Source: Pseudomonas chlororaphis subsp. piscium
GTDB taxonomy: Bacteria; Pseudomonadota; Gammaproteobacteria; Pseudomonadales; Pseudomonadaceae
Reading direction: 5' to 3'
NCBI RefSeq assembly: GCF_003850345.1
Contig: NZ_CP027707.1
Location: 1,116,001-1,180,000 of the forward strand
Length of the DNA stretch: 64,000 nucleotides
The position numbers and the translations under genes are program-made. Below are positions 1-8,343 of the stretch, piece by piece. A model generated the notes under the pieces. It was not told where the DNA came from. It worked only from the letters and a program-made list of their open reading frames with translations, and made no database searches. Every line of letters starts with the position of its first letter. Within the stretch, counting starts at the first letter, position 1.

Positions 1-842
1 AGGCGGTGTTCCTCGCCGGCGGTGTCACGCCGTTGCTGCTGTTCCCGTTCCTTGCCTGGTTCCTGCCCGAATCGCTGCCGCGCCTGCTGCGCGATCAGCC
101 GCCTTATGCCCGCCTGCGCAAGGTCACCGCGCGCATGTTGCCGGACTGGCAGCCACCGGCCGCCTCGGCCGCGCATAACCAAGCCGAGCAGGGCAGCAAG
201 CTCACGGTGATCGAGTTGTTCCGCCACGGTTATGCGCGCCCGACGCTGCTGATCTGGTCGACCTTTTTCGTCAGCCTGATCCTGCTGTATTTCATGATCA
301 GCTGGTTGCCGTCGCTGCTGCTGGAAAGTGGCCTTGGCTTGAACGAAGCGAACCTGGTGACCTCGATGTTCCTGTTCGCCGGTACCCTGGGGGCGATCTG
401 CATGGCCTGGTTCGCCGACCGCCTGAAACGCAAGGTACGGCTGCTTTCGGCGGTGCTGGCCGGGGCGGCGCTGTGCACCATTCTGTTGGGCCTGAACCAC
501 GACAACCCGCGCTACCTGGTGGCCTTCGTCTTCGCCGCCGGCTTCTGCATCATCGGCGGCCAACTGACCCTCAATGCCTTCGCCAGCAACTTCTACCCGG
601 CCCATGTGCGCGCCACCGGCACTGGTTGGGCCCTGGGTGTCGGCCGCTTCGGCTCGATCCTCGGCCCGCTGTTCGGCGGCCTGCTGCTGGCGATGCACAT
701 CCCGGTGCAGCAGATCTTCTTCTTTTGCGCGATTCCGGCGGTGATTGCGGCGCTGCTGATCATCCAGGTGCGCTCGCCGTCCGAGGCTTCTTCGGCAGGC
801 GCGGGACCGGCCCCGGAACTGCAGGCACCGCTCAAACCCTGA
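1..842 (+). CDS. MFS transporter, aromatic acid:H+ symporter type (C-terminal part)
   Basis: The reading frame is already open at the left edge, so this is the C-terminal part of a gene that starts outside the window. About 280 residues remain, with one hydrophobic segment, a hydrophilic central loop rich in Ala/Gln (near residues 45-70 of the visible part), and six further hydrophobic segments, as expected for the second half of a 12-helix major facilitator. A cytoplasmic-loop motif ADRLKRK and the late segment GWALGVGRFGSILGP are typical of the aromatic acid:H+ symporter subfamily (PcaK/VanK/BenK relatives). The substrate cannot be told from this fragment. The next gene is convergent. Confidence 0.8.
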   Translation, partial: AVFLAGGVTPLLLFPFLAWFLPESLPRLLRDQPPYARLRKVTARMLPDWQPPAASAAHNQAEQGSKLTVIELFRHGYARPTLLIWSTFFVSLILLYFMISWLPSLLLESGLGLNEANLVTSMFLFAGTLGAICMAWFADRLKRKVRLLSAVLAGAALCTILLGLNHDNPRYLVAFVFAAGFCIIGGQLTLNAFASNFYPAHVRATGTGWALGVGRFGSILGPLFGGLLLAMHIPVQQIFFFCAIPAVIAALLIIQVRSPSEASSAGAGPAPELQAPLKP

Positions 843-854
843 ACGAGCGCGGGC

Positions 855-1322
855 TCAGCGTGCCAGATGCTTGATCATCGGCACGCAGGCCAGGGTCAGG
901 CCACGGGGCGACTGGTACTGGGCAATCCGTTCGCCGACGAAGCCGCAGTGGCGATAGAAGTCCGCGGCGTTCAGGGTCGAGTCCAGGATCAGGTGCGGCA
1001 GGCCGGCCTGCAGTGCCAGTTGTTCGAGGTAGTTCATCATCTGCCGGCCGATCCCGCGGCCCATGTACGCCGGATCGACAAACACCGCATCGACCTGCCC
1101 CGACTCCAGGTCGAGCATGCCGCTGGCGGTGATCTGGTCGTCGATGACGGCTACGTGCCCGGTCTTCTCCAGGACTTCGATGAAGTAGTCCCCCAGGCTG
1201 CCAGCGGTCCAGACTTGCAGGTCGGCGGCGGGGTAATGGCCGCTGCACTGGTGGTTGATGGCTTGGTTGCGAATGACGAAGACGCGTTGCGCGTCGTCGC
1301 CATGAGCTTTTCTGATCAGCAT
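855..1322 (-). CDS. GNAT family N-acetyltransferase
   Basis: A 155-residue protein starting MLIRKAHGDDAQ. It has the GNAT layout: an N-terminal alpha/beta region, a beta strand DAVFVDPAYMGRGIGRQMM that holds the acetyl-CoA pyrophosphate-binding Q/R-x-x-G-x-G/A-type loop (around residues 85-95), and a late NAADFYRHCGFV segment that is the classic end of the fold. It therefore probably transfers acetyl from acetyl-CoA to an amine, but the acceptor is unknown. The frame stays open upstream to 1565; I chose the ATG at 1322 because the extension is arginine/proline-rich shadow sequence overlapping the methyltransferase gene. Confidence 0.82.
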   Translation of the reverse strand: MLIRKAHGDDAQRVFVIRNQAINHQCSGHYPAADLQVWTAGSLGDYFIEVLEKTGHVAVIDDQITASGMLDLESGQVDAVFVDPAYMGRGIGRQMMNYLEQLALQAGLPHLILDSTLNAADFYRHCGFVGERIAQYQSPRGLTLACVPMIKHLAR

Positions 1323-1378
1323 GCTGTGCCCATTCCCTGGTGTGAGCCGAGCATCCTGCCAGAGCCCGGGCGGGGCTG

Positions 1379-2191
1379 TCATGCAGCCCTGGCCTGGATC
1401 AGCAGCAGCCCCCAGCCGGTCAGCAGCGTGCCGTCCGCCCGTAGCAAGGGGTGTATGGCCGTGCGCAGTTCGCTCTTCATCAATGCGCGATTGGCGGGTG
1501 TCAGGCGGTCCAGGTCGTAGGTTTCTCCCAACGAGTCCCAGAGCTCCTCGAAGGTGGGCGTCCACTCAAGGCCCAGTTCCTCGAATTGCAGTGAGGTGAA
1601 GCGGTGGCCCAACAGTGCCCGCCATCCACTCTGTGACTGAGTACGGGGATCCACCAGGGGCAGGGGACGGAGCTGGTCGCGTCGGGCGGCGGCGCGCAAG
1701 GCCTGCAAGTAGCGCTGGCCCGGCTCGCCCAACAGAAAGGCCCGGCCGACGATGGCCGAAAGCTGCCCGCCCTTGGCCAGGACCCGATGGATCTCCTCCA
1801 GCACCTGTTCGATATCGCTCATCAGCATCAGGGCCAGGTGCGATACCACGGCATCGACGCTGCCGCTGGCAATCGACAGGCACTGGGCCCGCTCATTGAG
1901 CAGCACGCTGCGGTTCGCCAGGCGGGTGTGTGCTGCCTGCAGTTCGGTTGCGCTCATGTCCACGCCAATCAACCGGGCTTCGGGATACTCCCTGGCCAGC
2001 AGATCCAGCAGGAAACCGTCGCCGCAGCCCAGGTCCAGCACCCGTGCGCGAAGCTGAGCGGTGGCGAGCGTGGCCGCCAGCATCTCGTAGGATGAACCGC
2101 GCCCCGGCAGGCTCAGCCCGGAAAAGGCCGGCGGCGTGGTGCCGGGGCGACGCTGGTGAAAGTCCTGAAGAAAGCGTTCGGCGCTGTTCAT
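1379..2191 (-). CDS. class I SAM-dependent methyltransferase
   Basis: A 270-residue protein with the glycine-rich SAM-binding motif VLDLGCGDGFLLD near residue 53, an acidic residue at the end of the second strand (LIGVDMSATEL), and post-I motifs of the Methyltransf_11/25 type. The methyl acceptor is not evident. The start at 2191 is preferred over the ATG at 2200 because an AGGA lies 8 nt upstream of it. The stop is 56 nt from the acetyltransferase ATG, so the two may be cotranscribed, with the SirB1-like gene upstream in the same direction. Confidence 0.8.
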   Translation of the reverse strand: MNSAERFLQDFHQRRPGTTPPAFSGLSLPGRGSSYEMLAATLATAQLRARVLDLGCGDGFLLDLLAREYPEARLIGVDMSATELQAAHTRLANRSVLLNERAQCLSIASGSVDAVVSHLALMLMSDIEQVLEEIHRVLAKGGQLSAIVGRAFLLGEPGQRYLQALRAAARRDQLRPLPLVDPRTQSQSGWRALLGHRFTSLQFEELGLEWTPTFEELWDSLGETYDLDRLTPANRALMKSELRTAIHPLLRADGTLLTGWGLLLIQARAA

Positions 2192-2259
2192 GCTGTTCAT
2201 CCTTGAAGCAAACGGAGAGTCGTCGCCGGGCATTGTGGCATGGGAGGCAGAGCGCCCCA

Positions 2260-3063
2260 TCAGTGCACGATGGTATTGGGCGGCAGGTGCCCCAGGCGTT
2301 CGGTCAGGCGCAGGCGCTGGATCGGGTCTTCGCTGAGCAGCAGGGCGTGCTCCAGGTCGAAGCGTTCGGCGTTGGGGCAGTCCAGGTGCTGGTAGAGGCT
2401 GGCGCGGGCCAGGTAGTCGGAGGCGCTGCCGTTGCCCAGTTCCAGGACCCGCTCGGCATCGATCAGCGCATTGAGGTGGTCGTCGTGGCTCAGGTGCAAC
2501 TGGCGCAGGTTGCGCGACAGGCGCTGGAGCATCTGCTGTGGGCTGGCCGTGGCCAGGTGCTCGGCGGTCAGCTTGATGTTCGGCCCGTACTGGCGCTCCA
2601 GCAGTTCACGGCAGTCGTTGGGATACAGGCGGCGCCCGCCGCAGGGATCGAGCAGGTGATCGGCGCCGGGCACGCGCAACAGAAAGTGCCCCGGGAAGTT
2701 GACCCCGACCATGGGGATTTCCAGGCGCCGTGCCAGCTCCAGGGCTATCAGTCCCAGCGCCAGCGGTTGCCCGCGCCGGGTGTGCAGCACCTTGTCCAGC
2801 AGCGCCGCCTGTGGGCGCAGCGGCAGGAACTCGTCCTGCTGGAAACCCAGGTCGTTCATGCGCCGCAGCAGCGGCTGGCCCAGTTCGCTGACCGGCAGCA
2901 ACGGCAAGCCGGAGCTGACCCGCTGTTGCAGCTCCTTGAAATCCTGCAGCAACTGCTCGGTCGATACCTCGGTGTCGTGTTCGGCAGCGATCCACAGTGC
3001 CGCCTCGAAAAGGGCGGGCGGGGACTGTTGCAGGCAGGCGAAAAAAGCTTGACGCGGGTTCAT
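2260..3063 (-). CDS. SirB1 family protein (transglutaminase-like plus TPR)
   Basis: A 267-residue protein starting MNPRQAFFACLQQ with a GGAG seven bases before the ATG. The central part carries the SirB1/transglutaminase-like core RRGQPLALGLIALELARRL followed by VNFPGHFLLRVPG, and the C-terminal ~80 residues look like TPR-type helices (ERVLELGNGSASDYLARASLY). This is the conserved proteobacterial family next to prmC/sirB2 in enterics. Its biochemical activity is not established, so I call only the family. It is followed by the methyltransferase after about 70 nt, and divergent from the leucine dehydrogenase operon. Confidence 0.85.
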   Translation of the reverse strand: MNPRQAFFACLQQSPPALFEAALWIAAEHDTEVSTEQLLQDFKELQQRVSSGLPLLPVSELGQPLLRRMNDLGFQQDEFLPLRPQAALLDKVLHTRRGQPLALGLIALELARRLEIPMVGVNFPGHFLLRVPGADHLLDPCGGRRLYPNDCRELLERQYGPNIKLTAEHLATASPQQMLQRLSRNLRQLHLSHDDHLNALIDAERVLELGNGSASDYLARASLYQHLDCPNAERFDLEHALLLSEDPIQRLRLTERLGHLPPNTIVH

Positions 3064-3246
3064 CGAAATCTCCGGCGAATGCCTCGTTTTAGCCCCGTCG
3101 CGAGCGTTCGTCCAGTGCCGCACACATGTCGTAGCAGGTTATTTCCTAAAGCCTGAAAAGGTGTTCGGCTTATTCCCGCGCGCTCCAGCAATTTTCATGC
3201 ACAAGCCTATACTGGCGACTACAAGAAGTGATTCGGGAGCCCGACG

Positions 3247-4266
3247 ATGTTCGCTCTCATGCAAAGCACTCGCCTTGAATCGCTGCACCTGAGCGTTGAC
3301 TCGGCCACCGGGTTGAAGGCGGTGATCGCCATTCATAGCAGTCGCCTGGGGCCTGCCCTGGGAGGCTGTCGTTACCTTGCCTACCCCGACGACGAAAGTG
3401 CCGTGGTCGATGCCGTGCGCCTGGCCCAGGGCATGAGCTACAAGGCCGCCCTGGCTGGTTTGCCCCACGGCGGCGGCAAGGCCGTCATCATCCGTCCGCC
3501 CCACGTCGAAAGCCGCGCCGCGCTGTTCGAAGCCTTCGGTCGCTGCGTCGAGCAACTCGATGGCCGCTACATCACCGCCATCGACAGCGGCACCTCGGTC
3601 GCCGACATGGACTGCATCGCCCAAACCACCCAGCACGTCACCAGCACCACCGCCTCCGGCGACCCGGCACCGCATGCCGCCATGGGCGTGTTCGCCGGCA
3701 TTCGCGCCACCGCCATGGCCCGCCTCGGCAGCGACAACCTCGAAGGCTTGCGGGTCGCTATCCAGGGCCTGGGCAATGTCGGCTTTGCCCTCGCCGAACA
3801 GCTGCATGCCGCGGGTGCCGAGTTGCTGGTCAGCGATATCGATTCCGGCAAGGTGCAACTGGCCATGGAGCAACTGGGTGCCCATCCGATCGCCAACGAA
3901 GCCTTGCTCAGCACGCCGTGCGACATCCTCGCGCCCTGCGGGCTGGGCGGCGTGCTCAACAGCCACAGCGTGGCGCAACTGCGCTGCTCGGCGGTGGCAG
4001 GCTCGGCCAACAACCAGTTGACCAACCTGCAGGTCGCCGACCAACTGGAAAACCGCGGCATCCTCTACGCGCCGGATTACGTGATCAACGCCGGCGGGCT
4101 GATCTACGTTTCGCTCAAGCATCGCGGTGAAGACCTGGCGACCATCACCGCCCACCTGTCGAAGATCAGCCAGCGGCTCACCGAAGTCTTCGCCCACGCC
4201 CAGGCTGAAAAGCGCTCCCCGGCGCGGGTGGCCGACGACTTGGCGGAGCGCGTGCTGTACCGCTAG
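3247..4266 (+). CDS. ldh: Leu/Val/Phe/Glu-type amino acid dehydrogenase (leucine dehydrogenase)
   Basis: 339 residues, the usual size for NAD-dependent leucine dehydrogenase, which deaminates branched-chain amino acids to 2-oxoacids. Visible landmarks are the catalytic/substrate motif GLPHGGGKAVII with its lysine in the N-terminal domain, the second catalytic-region motif SGTSVADMDCIA, and the Rossmann dinucleotide motif GLGNVGFALAEQL in the C-terminal domain. A GGGAG precedes the ATG. It is the first gene of a cluster with E1-alpha, E1-beta and E2 of a 2-oxoacid dehydrogenase, so its product 2-oxoacid may be passed to that complex. The same four-gene order is known from P. aeruginosa. Confidence 0.88.
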   Translation: MFALMQSTRLESLHLSVDSATGLKAVIAIHSSRLGPALGGCRYLAYPDDESAVVDAVRLAQGMSYKAALAGLPHGGGKAVIIRPPHVESRAALFEAFGRCVEQLDGRYITAIDSGTSVADMDCIAQTTQHVTSTTASGDPAPHAAMGVFAGIRATAMARLGSDNLEGLRVAIQGLGNVGFALAEQLHAAGAELLVSDIDSGKVQLAMEQLGAHPIANEALLSTPCDILAPCGLGGVLNSHSVAQLRCSAVAGSANNQLTNLQVADQLENRGILYAPDYVINAGGLIYVSLKHRGEDLATITAHLSKISQRLTEVFAHAQAEKRSPARVADDLAERVLYR

Positions 4267-4365
4267 GGGCGAAGGCCTTACCCGGCCATTGCGCCCTGTA
4301 GGCCCCGCGCCACAAGCGCGAGGCGCAACGACCGCACGCTGACCCGGCGTGCCAGGAGCCATGTG

Positions 4366-5460
4366 ATGCCTCACAAGGTTGCACTTCCCTATACCCGCTA
4401 TTTGTCCCCGGACGGCCAGTTGCTCGGCGACCTGCCGGCCTGGGCCGACGACTTCAATCTGCTGACCCGGCTCTACCGGCAGATGGTCCTGACCCGCCTG
4501 TTCGACCAGAAAGCCGTGGCCCTGCAACGCACCGGACGCATCGGCACCTACGCGCCGACCCTCGGCCAGGAAGCCATTGGCGTGGCCATCGGCAGCCTGA
4601 TGCGGCCCGAAGACGTGCTGGTGCCCTATTACCGCGACACCGCCGTGCAGCTGATGCGCGGGGTGCGCATGGAGGAGATCCTGCTGTACTGGGGCGGCGA
4701 CGAGCGCGGCAGCGATTTCGTCGACCCGGCGGTGGCCGAGGATTTCCCGATCTGCGTGCCGATCGCCACCCAGGCCCTGCATGCCTGCGGCGTGGCCAGC
4801 GCGTTCAAGATCCGTGGCGAGCATCGGGTGGTGGTGACCACCTGTGGCGACGGCGCTACCAGCAAGGGCGACTTCCTCGAGGCCCTCAACGTGGCGGGCA
4901 CCTGGCAATTGCCGGTGGTATTCGTGGTCAACAACAACCAGTGGGCGATCTCGGTGCCACGGCGTATCCAGTGCGGCGCGCCGACCCTGGCGCAGAAGGC
5001 CATCGGCGCCGGCTTCCACGGCGAACAGGTCGATGGCAACGACATGCTCGCGGTGTACGACCGGGTGCAGGTGGCCCTGGAGCGCGCCCGGCATGGCAAG
5101 GGACCGGTGCTGCTGGAATGCCTGAGCTATCGCCTGGGCGACCACACCACCGCCGACGATTCCACGCGCTATCGCGCCGCGGATGAGGTCAAGCAGGCCT
5201 GGCTGGAAGAGCCGATCAAGCGCCTGCAACGCTTCATGGTCGGGCAGGGTGTCTGGGAGGGAAACCGCGAGCAGGCGCTGATGGTGGAATGCCAGGCGCT
5301 GGTGCAGCGTGCCGTGGATAACTTCGAGGCGGCGGGCACCCAGGCCCCCGAGTCGATACTGGACCATGTCTACGCACAGTGGCCGGCGGCCCTGGCCGAA
5401 CAGCGCGAGATGTTCCTCGAACGGCTGGCGCGGCGTGCGGGAGGTACGGACCATGAGTAA
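4366..5460 (+). CDS. pdhA: 2-oxoacid dehydrogenase E1 component, alpha subunit
   Basis: A 364-residue thiamine diphosphate-dependent subunit. The TPP/Mg2+ motif GDGATSKGDFLEALNVA ... VVNNNQWAIS is intact in the middle of the protein, and the phosphorylation-loop-like region YRLGDHTTADDSTRYR follows. It pairs with the beta subunit encoded next to decarboxylate a 2-oxoacid and reductively acylate the E2 lipoyl group. Start at 4366 (ATG) rather than the GTG three bases earlier, since AGGAG lies 7 nt upstream of the ATG. The usual database name is pyruvate dehydrogenase E1 alpha, but the leucine dehydrogenase neighbour makes a branched-chain substrate equally plausible. Confidence 0.88.
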   Translation: MPHKVALPYTRYLSPDGQLLGDLPAWADDFNLLTRLYRQMVLTRLFDQKAVALQRTGRIGTYAPTLGQEAIGVAIGSLMRPEDVLVPYYRDTAVQLMRGVRMEEILLYWGGDERGSDFVDPAVAEDFPICVPIATQALHACGVASAFKIRGEHRVVVTTCGDGATSKGDFLEALNVAGTWQLPVVFVVNNNQWAISVPRRIQCGAPTLAQKAIGAGFHGEQVDGNDMLAVYDRVQVALERARHGKGPVLLECLSYRLGDHTTADDSTRYRAADEVKQAWLEEPIKRLQRFMVGQGVWEGNREQALMVECQALVQRAVDNFEAAGTQAPESILDHVYAQWPAALAEQREMFLERLARRAGGTDHE

Positions 5461-6439
5461 CGGCACATTCAGCCTGCTGGAAGCGGTGAACCTGGCGTTG
5501 CACCGGGCCATGGCCGAGGACGAGAACGTGATTGTCCTGGGTGAGGACGTGGGGGTGAACGGCGGGGTGTTCCGCGCCACCCTGGGGCTGCGCGACAGTT
5601 TCGGCTTCAAGCGGGTGATCGATTCGCCACTGGCGGAAACCATGCTCGGCGGTCTGGTGATCGGCATGGCCGCCCAAGGCTTGAAGCCGGTGGTGGAAAT
5701 TCAGTTCATGGGCTTTATCTACGCGACCATGGAGCACCTGGTGTCCCATGCCAGCCGCATGCGCAACCGCACCCGCGGGCGCATCACCTGCCCGATGGTG
5801 CTGCGCACGCCCATGGGCGCGGGCATTCGCGCGCCGGAGCACCACAGCGAAAGCACCGAGGCGCTGTTCGCCCATATCCCGGGGCTGCGGGTGCTGGTGC
5901 CGTCCTCGCCGGCACGGGCCTACGGCCTGCTGCTGGCGGCCATCGACGATCCCGACCCGGTGCTGTTCCTCGAGCCGACCCGGCTCTACCGCATGAACCC
6001 GCAACCGCTGATGGACGACGGCAAGCGCCTGCCGCTGGACAGCTGTTTCACCCTGCGTGAAGGCAGCGACATCACCCTGGTCAGTTGGGGCGCGAGCATC
6101 GTCGAGACCCTGCAGGCTGCCAGCGCGCTGGCCGAGCAGGGCGTGTCGGCGGAGGTGATCGATGTCGCCTGCATCAAGCCACTGGACCTCGACACCCTGG
6201 AAGCCTCGGTGCGCAAGACCGGGCGCTGCGTGATCGTGCACGAGGCGCCGCGCACCTGCGGGGTCGGCGCGGAAATCGCCGCCAGCCTCTACGAGCGGGT
6301 ATTGCTGGAATTGCAGGCGCCGATCCTGCGGGTCACCGCGCCGGACATTCCACCGCCGCTGTATCGCCTGGAATCGCTGTACATCCCCGGCGTCGAAGAC
6401 ATTCTTCACGCCTGCGACAGCACCCTGAACTTCGCCTGA
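5453..6439 (+). CDS. pdhB: 2-oxoacid dehydrogenase E1 component, beta subunit
   Basis: 328 residues, starting MSNGTFSLLEAVNLAL after a GGGAGG. The start lies 8 bases inside the alpha-subunit gene, which implies translational coupling of the two halves of the heterotetrameric E1. Family landmarks are the early VLGEDVGVNGGVFRATLGL, the PLAETMLGG turn and the C-terminal transketolase-like domain (VIDVACIKPLDLDTL). It completes the E1 active site with the alpha subunit. Ten bases separate it from the E2 gene. Confidence 0.9.
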   Translation: MSNGTFSLLEAVNLALHRAMAEDENVIVLGEDVGVNGGVFRATLGLRDSFGFKRVIDSPLAETMLGGLVIGMAAQGLKPVVEIQFMGFIYATMEHLVSHASRMRNRTRGRITCPMVLRTPMGAGIRAPEHHSESTEALFAHIPGLRVLVPSSPARAYGLLLAAIDDPDPVLFLEPTRLYRMNPQPLMDDGKRLPLDSCFTLREGSDITLVSWGASIVETLQAASALAEQGVSAEVIDVACIKPLDLDTLEASVRKTGRCVIVHEAPRTCGVGAEIAASLYERVLLELQAPILRVTAPDIPPPLYRLESLYIPGVEDILHACDSTLNFA

Positions 6440-6449
6440 GGAGGCTGCG

Positions 6450-7559
6450 ATGAAATATTTCAAACTGCCCGATCTGGGCGAAGGCCTGCAGGAAGCGGAG
6501 ATCGTCGAATGGCACGTCAGGGCCGGCGATGTGGTCAAGGCCGATCAGTTGCTGGTGTCGGTGGAAACCGCCAAGGCCCTGGTGGACATTCCCGCGCCCT
6601 ATGACGGCGTGGTGGCGAAAACCTACGGCGCGCCGGGCGACATCCTGCATGTCGGCGAACCCTTGCTCGGCTACGAAGGCGAGGCGGATGCCGGCACCGT
6701 GGTCGGGCGCCTCGAAGGTGGTGGGGCCAGTCAGGAAGACCGGTTTTTTGTCGGCGCCGCGCCCTCGACCCGTGAACACATGGCAGTCCGCGCCACGCCG
6801 GCAGTGCGCCAACTGGCCCGGCAATTGGGCGTGGATGTGAATGCCTTGAGCGGTTCGACCAAGGACGGGCTGATCACCCGCGGCGATGTGGAAAGCGCCG
6901 CGCAGCAGGAGCGCGAGCGGTTCGGCGGCGACCGGCTGCGTGGGGTACGCCGCAGCATGGCGCTGAACATGGCCCGCTCCCATGCCGAGGTGGTGCCGGT
7001 GACGATTTATGGCGATGCCGACCTGCATCGCTGGGGCCAGGCCCGCGATCCGCTGATCCGCCTGGCCAAGGCGCTGGCGGCGGCCTGTGCGGTGGAACCG
7101 GTGCTCAACAGCGCGTTCGACGGCAAGACCCTGTCGATCAAGCAGCACCAGCACCTCGACCTGGGCATCGCCGTGGACACCCCCGATGGCCTGTTCGTGC
7201 CTGTGCTGCGCAATGTCGGCCAGCGCGACGCGGTGGACCTCAAGGCGGGGGTGACGCGCTTGCGCGCCGATGTGCAGGCACGCTCGATTCCGCCCAAGGA
7301 GATGATGGGCGCGACCCTGACCCTGTCCAACTTCGGCACTCTGTTCGGGCGCTACGCCAACCCGGTGGTGGTGCCGCCGCAAGTGGCGATCCTTGCCGCC
7401 GGGGTGATCCGCGACGAGCCGGTGGCCGTGAACGGCGCGGTGGCGGTGCATCCGCTGCTGCCGCTGTCCCTGACCTTCGATCATCGGGTGGTCACCGGTG
7501 GCGAGGCGGCGCGCTTCTTCAAGGCGTTGGTCGAAGCGCTGGAGCAACCCGAGCTTTAG
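6450..7559 (+). CDS. 2-oxoacid dehydrogenase E2, dihydrolipoamide acyltransferase
   Basis: 369 residues in the classic E2 order: one lipoyl domain (residues 1-75; the lipoylated lysine is Lys42 in ETAKALVDIP), a linker, an E3-binding domain near 112-150 (ATPAVRQLARQLGVDV), and a catalytic domain to the end. The active-site His345 is in DHRVVTGGEAARF. The family signature is HxxxDG; here the Asp is replaced by Thr349, a notable change at a residue that normally supports catalysis. GAGG lies upstream of the ATG. No E3 (lipoamide dehydrogenase) gene follows, so E3 must come from elsewhere. Confidence 0.88.
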   Translation: MKYFKLPDLGEGLQEAEIVEWHVRAGDVVKADQLLVSVETAKALVDIPAPYDGVVAKTYGAPGDILHVGEPLLGYEGEADAGTVVGRLEGGGASQEDRFFVGAAPSTREHMAVRATPAVRQLARQLGVDVNALSGSTKDGLITRGDVESAAQQERERFGGDRLRGVRRSMALNMARSHAEVVPVTIYGDADLHRWGQARDPLIRLAKALAAACAVEPVLNSAFDGKTLSIKQHQHLDLGIAVDTPDGLFVPVLRNVGQRDAVDLKAGVTRLRADVQARSIPPKEMMGATLTLSNFGTLFGRYANPVVVPPQVAILAAGVIRDEPVAVNGAVAVHPLLPLSLTFDHRVVTGGEAARFFKALVEALEQPEL

Positions 7560-7574
7560 TTTTCCACAGGCATG

Positions 7575-7603
7575 AAAAAGGCCCTGAGCCAAAGACTCAG
7601 GGC
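7575..7603 (-). terminator. Rho-independent terminator of yebG
   Basis: A 9-bp perfect stem (GGCCCTGAG/CTCAGGGCC) with a 6-base loop, followed on the minus strand by five T residues. It lies just past the yebG stop and between two convergent genes. On the plus strand the tail is much less T-rich, so it mainly serves yebG. Confidence 0.8.
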
Positions 7604-7622
7604 CTGTTCAATTCGAGCCTGC

Positions 7623-7973
7623 TTACTTGGCGGCTTTGCTCGCCTTGGCGGGCTTGGCCGGTGCTGCGGGTTCCGCGGCTTCGGGCGCTGCCAGCGGAGC
7701 CTCTGGCTCGGCCGCCGCAACCGGCGCGCTGAGCAGTTCGGACAGGGCGTCCGGCTGGCTCTTGAAGGCCTTGGCGAATACATCGCGGTTCTTCGCCATG
7801 TAGATCCCGGCTTCTTCCACCTGCTGCTCGCTCAGGGACGGCACAGCTTTTTGCAACACTTGCGCCAGCAATTCAGCCAGTTCGAGCATTTTGTCATGAC
7901 GGTCAGCTTCGGCTTTATCCATGAACAAGCGCTCCAGATCTCGGCTGCTGCGGTATACCACTTCGACGGCCAT
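7623..7973 (-). CDS. yebG: YebG family SOS-regulated protein
   Basis: 116 residues. The first ~70 match the YebG family (MAVEVVYRSSRDLERLFMDK, then KAEADRHDKMLELAELL), a small DNA-damage-inducible protein of unknown function. The remaining ~45 residues are a low-complexity Ala/Pro/Lys/Glu tail that ends in KPAKASKAAK, a Lys-rich extension longer than the E. coli protein and possibly nucleic-acid binding. A perfect LexA palindrome sits 44 bases upstream of the ATG, which makes SOS control very likely. A terminator follows the gene directly. Confidence 0.85.
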   Translation of the reverse strand: MAVEVVYRSSRDLERLFMDKAEADRHDKMLELAELLAQVLQKAVPSLSEQQVEEAGIYMAKNRDVFAKAFKSQPDALSELLSAPVAAAEPEAPLAAPEAAEPAAPAKPAKASKAAK

Positions 7974-8016
7974 TCACCACCTCACATGCCTTCACGATAA
8001 TGGGTCTTTGCTACTA

Positions 8017-8032
8017 CTGTATTTATATACAG
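8017..8032. promoter_or_regulatory. LexA (SOS) box upstream of yebG
   Basis: The 16-mer CTGTATTTATATACAG fits the CTGT-N8-ACAG LexA consensus perfectly, with an all-A/T centre. It is 44-59 bases upstream of the yebG ATG, where it would overlap the promoter. Confidence 0.88.
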
Positions 8033-8123
8033 CGCTCAGGATAAGCGAATCCTGCTGCTTTGAATAGTGGCTTTTTAATCTAGCCGGGTTTCAGGGTTTG
8101 TCAGGTGATTACGCGTCGATCCC

Positions 8124-8200
8124 CATCGCGGGCAAGCCTCGCTCCTACAGACCATGCAATCTGTAGGAGCGAGCGGGCGGCGTCCGACTTGCCCGCGAAG
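8124..8200. repeat. REP family A, inverted pair
   Basis: Two head-to-head copies of the palindromic unit related to GTAGGAGCGAGGCTTGCC separated by about 10 bases. It fills most of the 370-base gap between yebG and psiE; the rest of the gap holds the LexA box and the psiE leader. The right-hand copy has the variant GAGCGGGCGGCGTCCGACTTG. Confidence 0.85.
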
Positions 8201-8343
8201 ACGCCCTTGAGAGCACCACAGAAGTGTCCAGTCGACCCCGGCCGCCATCTCATTTCCCAGACGCTGGCCTTTTTTCTGCATGCAGAACAACCGTCACGTC
8301 CAACCCGCATCATCCGGTCGAGTCGACCTAAGGAAAAACCATC

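Noticed and set aside
3139..5667. 842-residue open frame on the minus strand opposite the leucine dehydrogenase and E1 genes
   Set aside because: It is antisense to three clear, motif-bearing genes and its sequence is His/Gly/Ala/Arg-rich without any family feature; typical of high-GC shadow frames.
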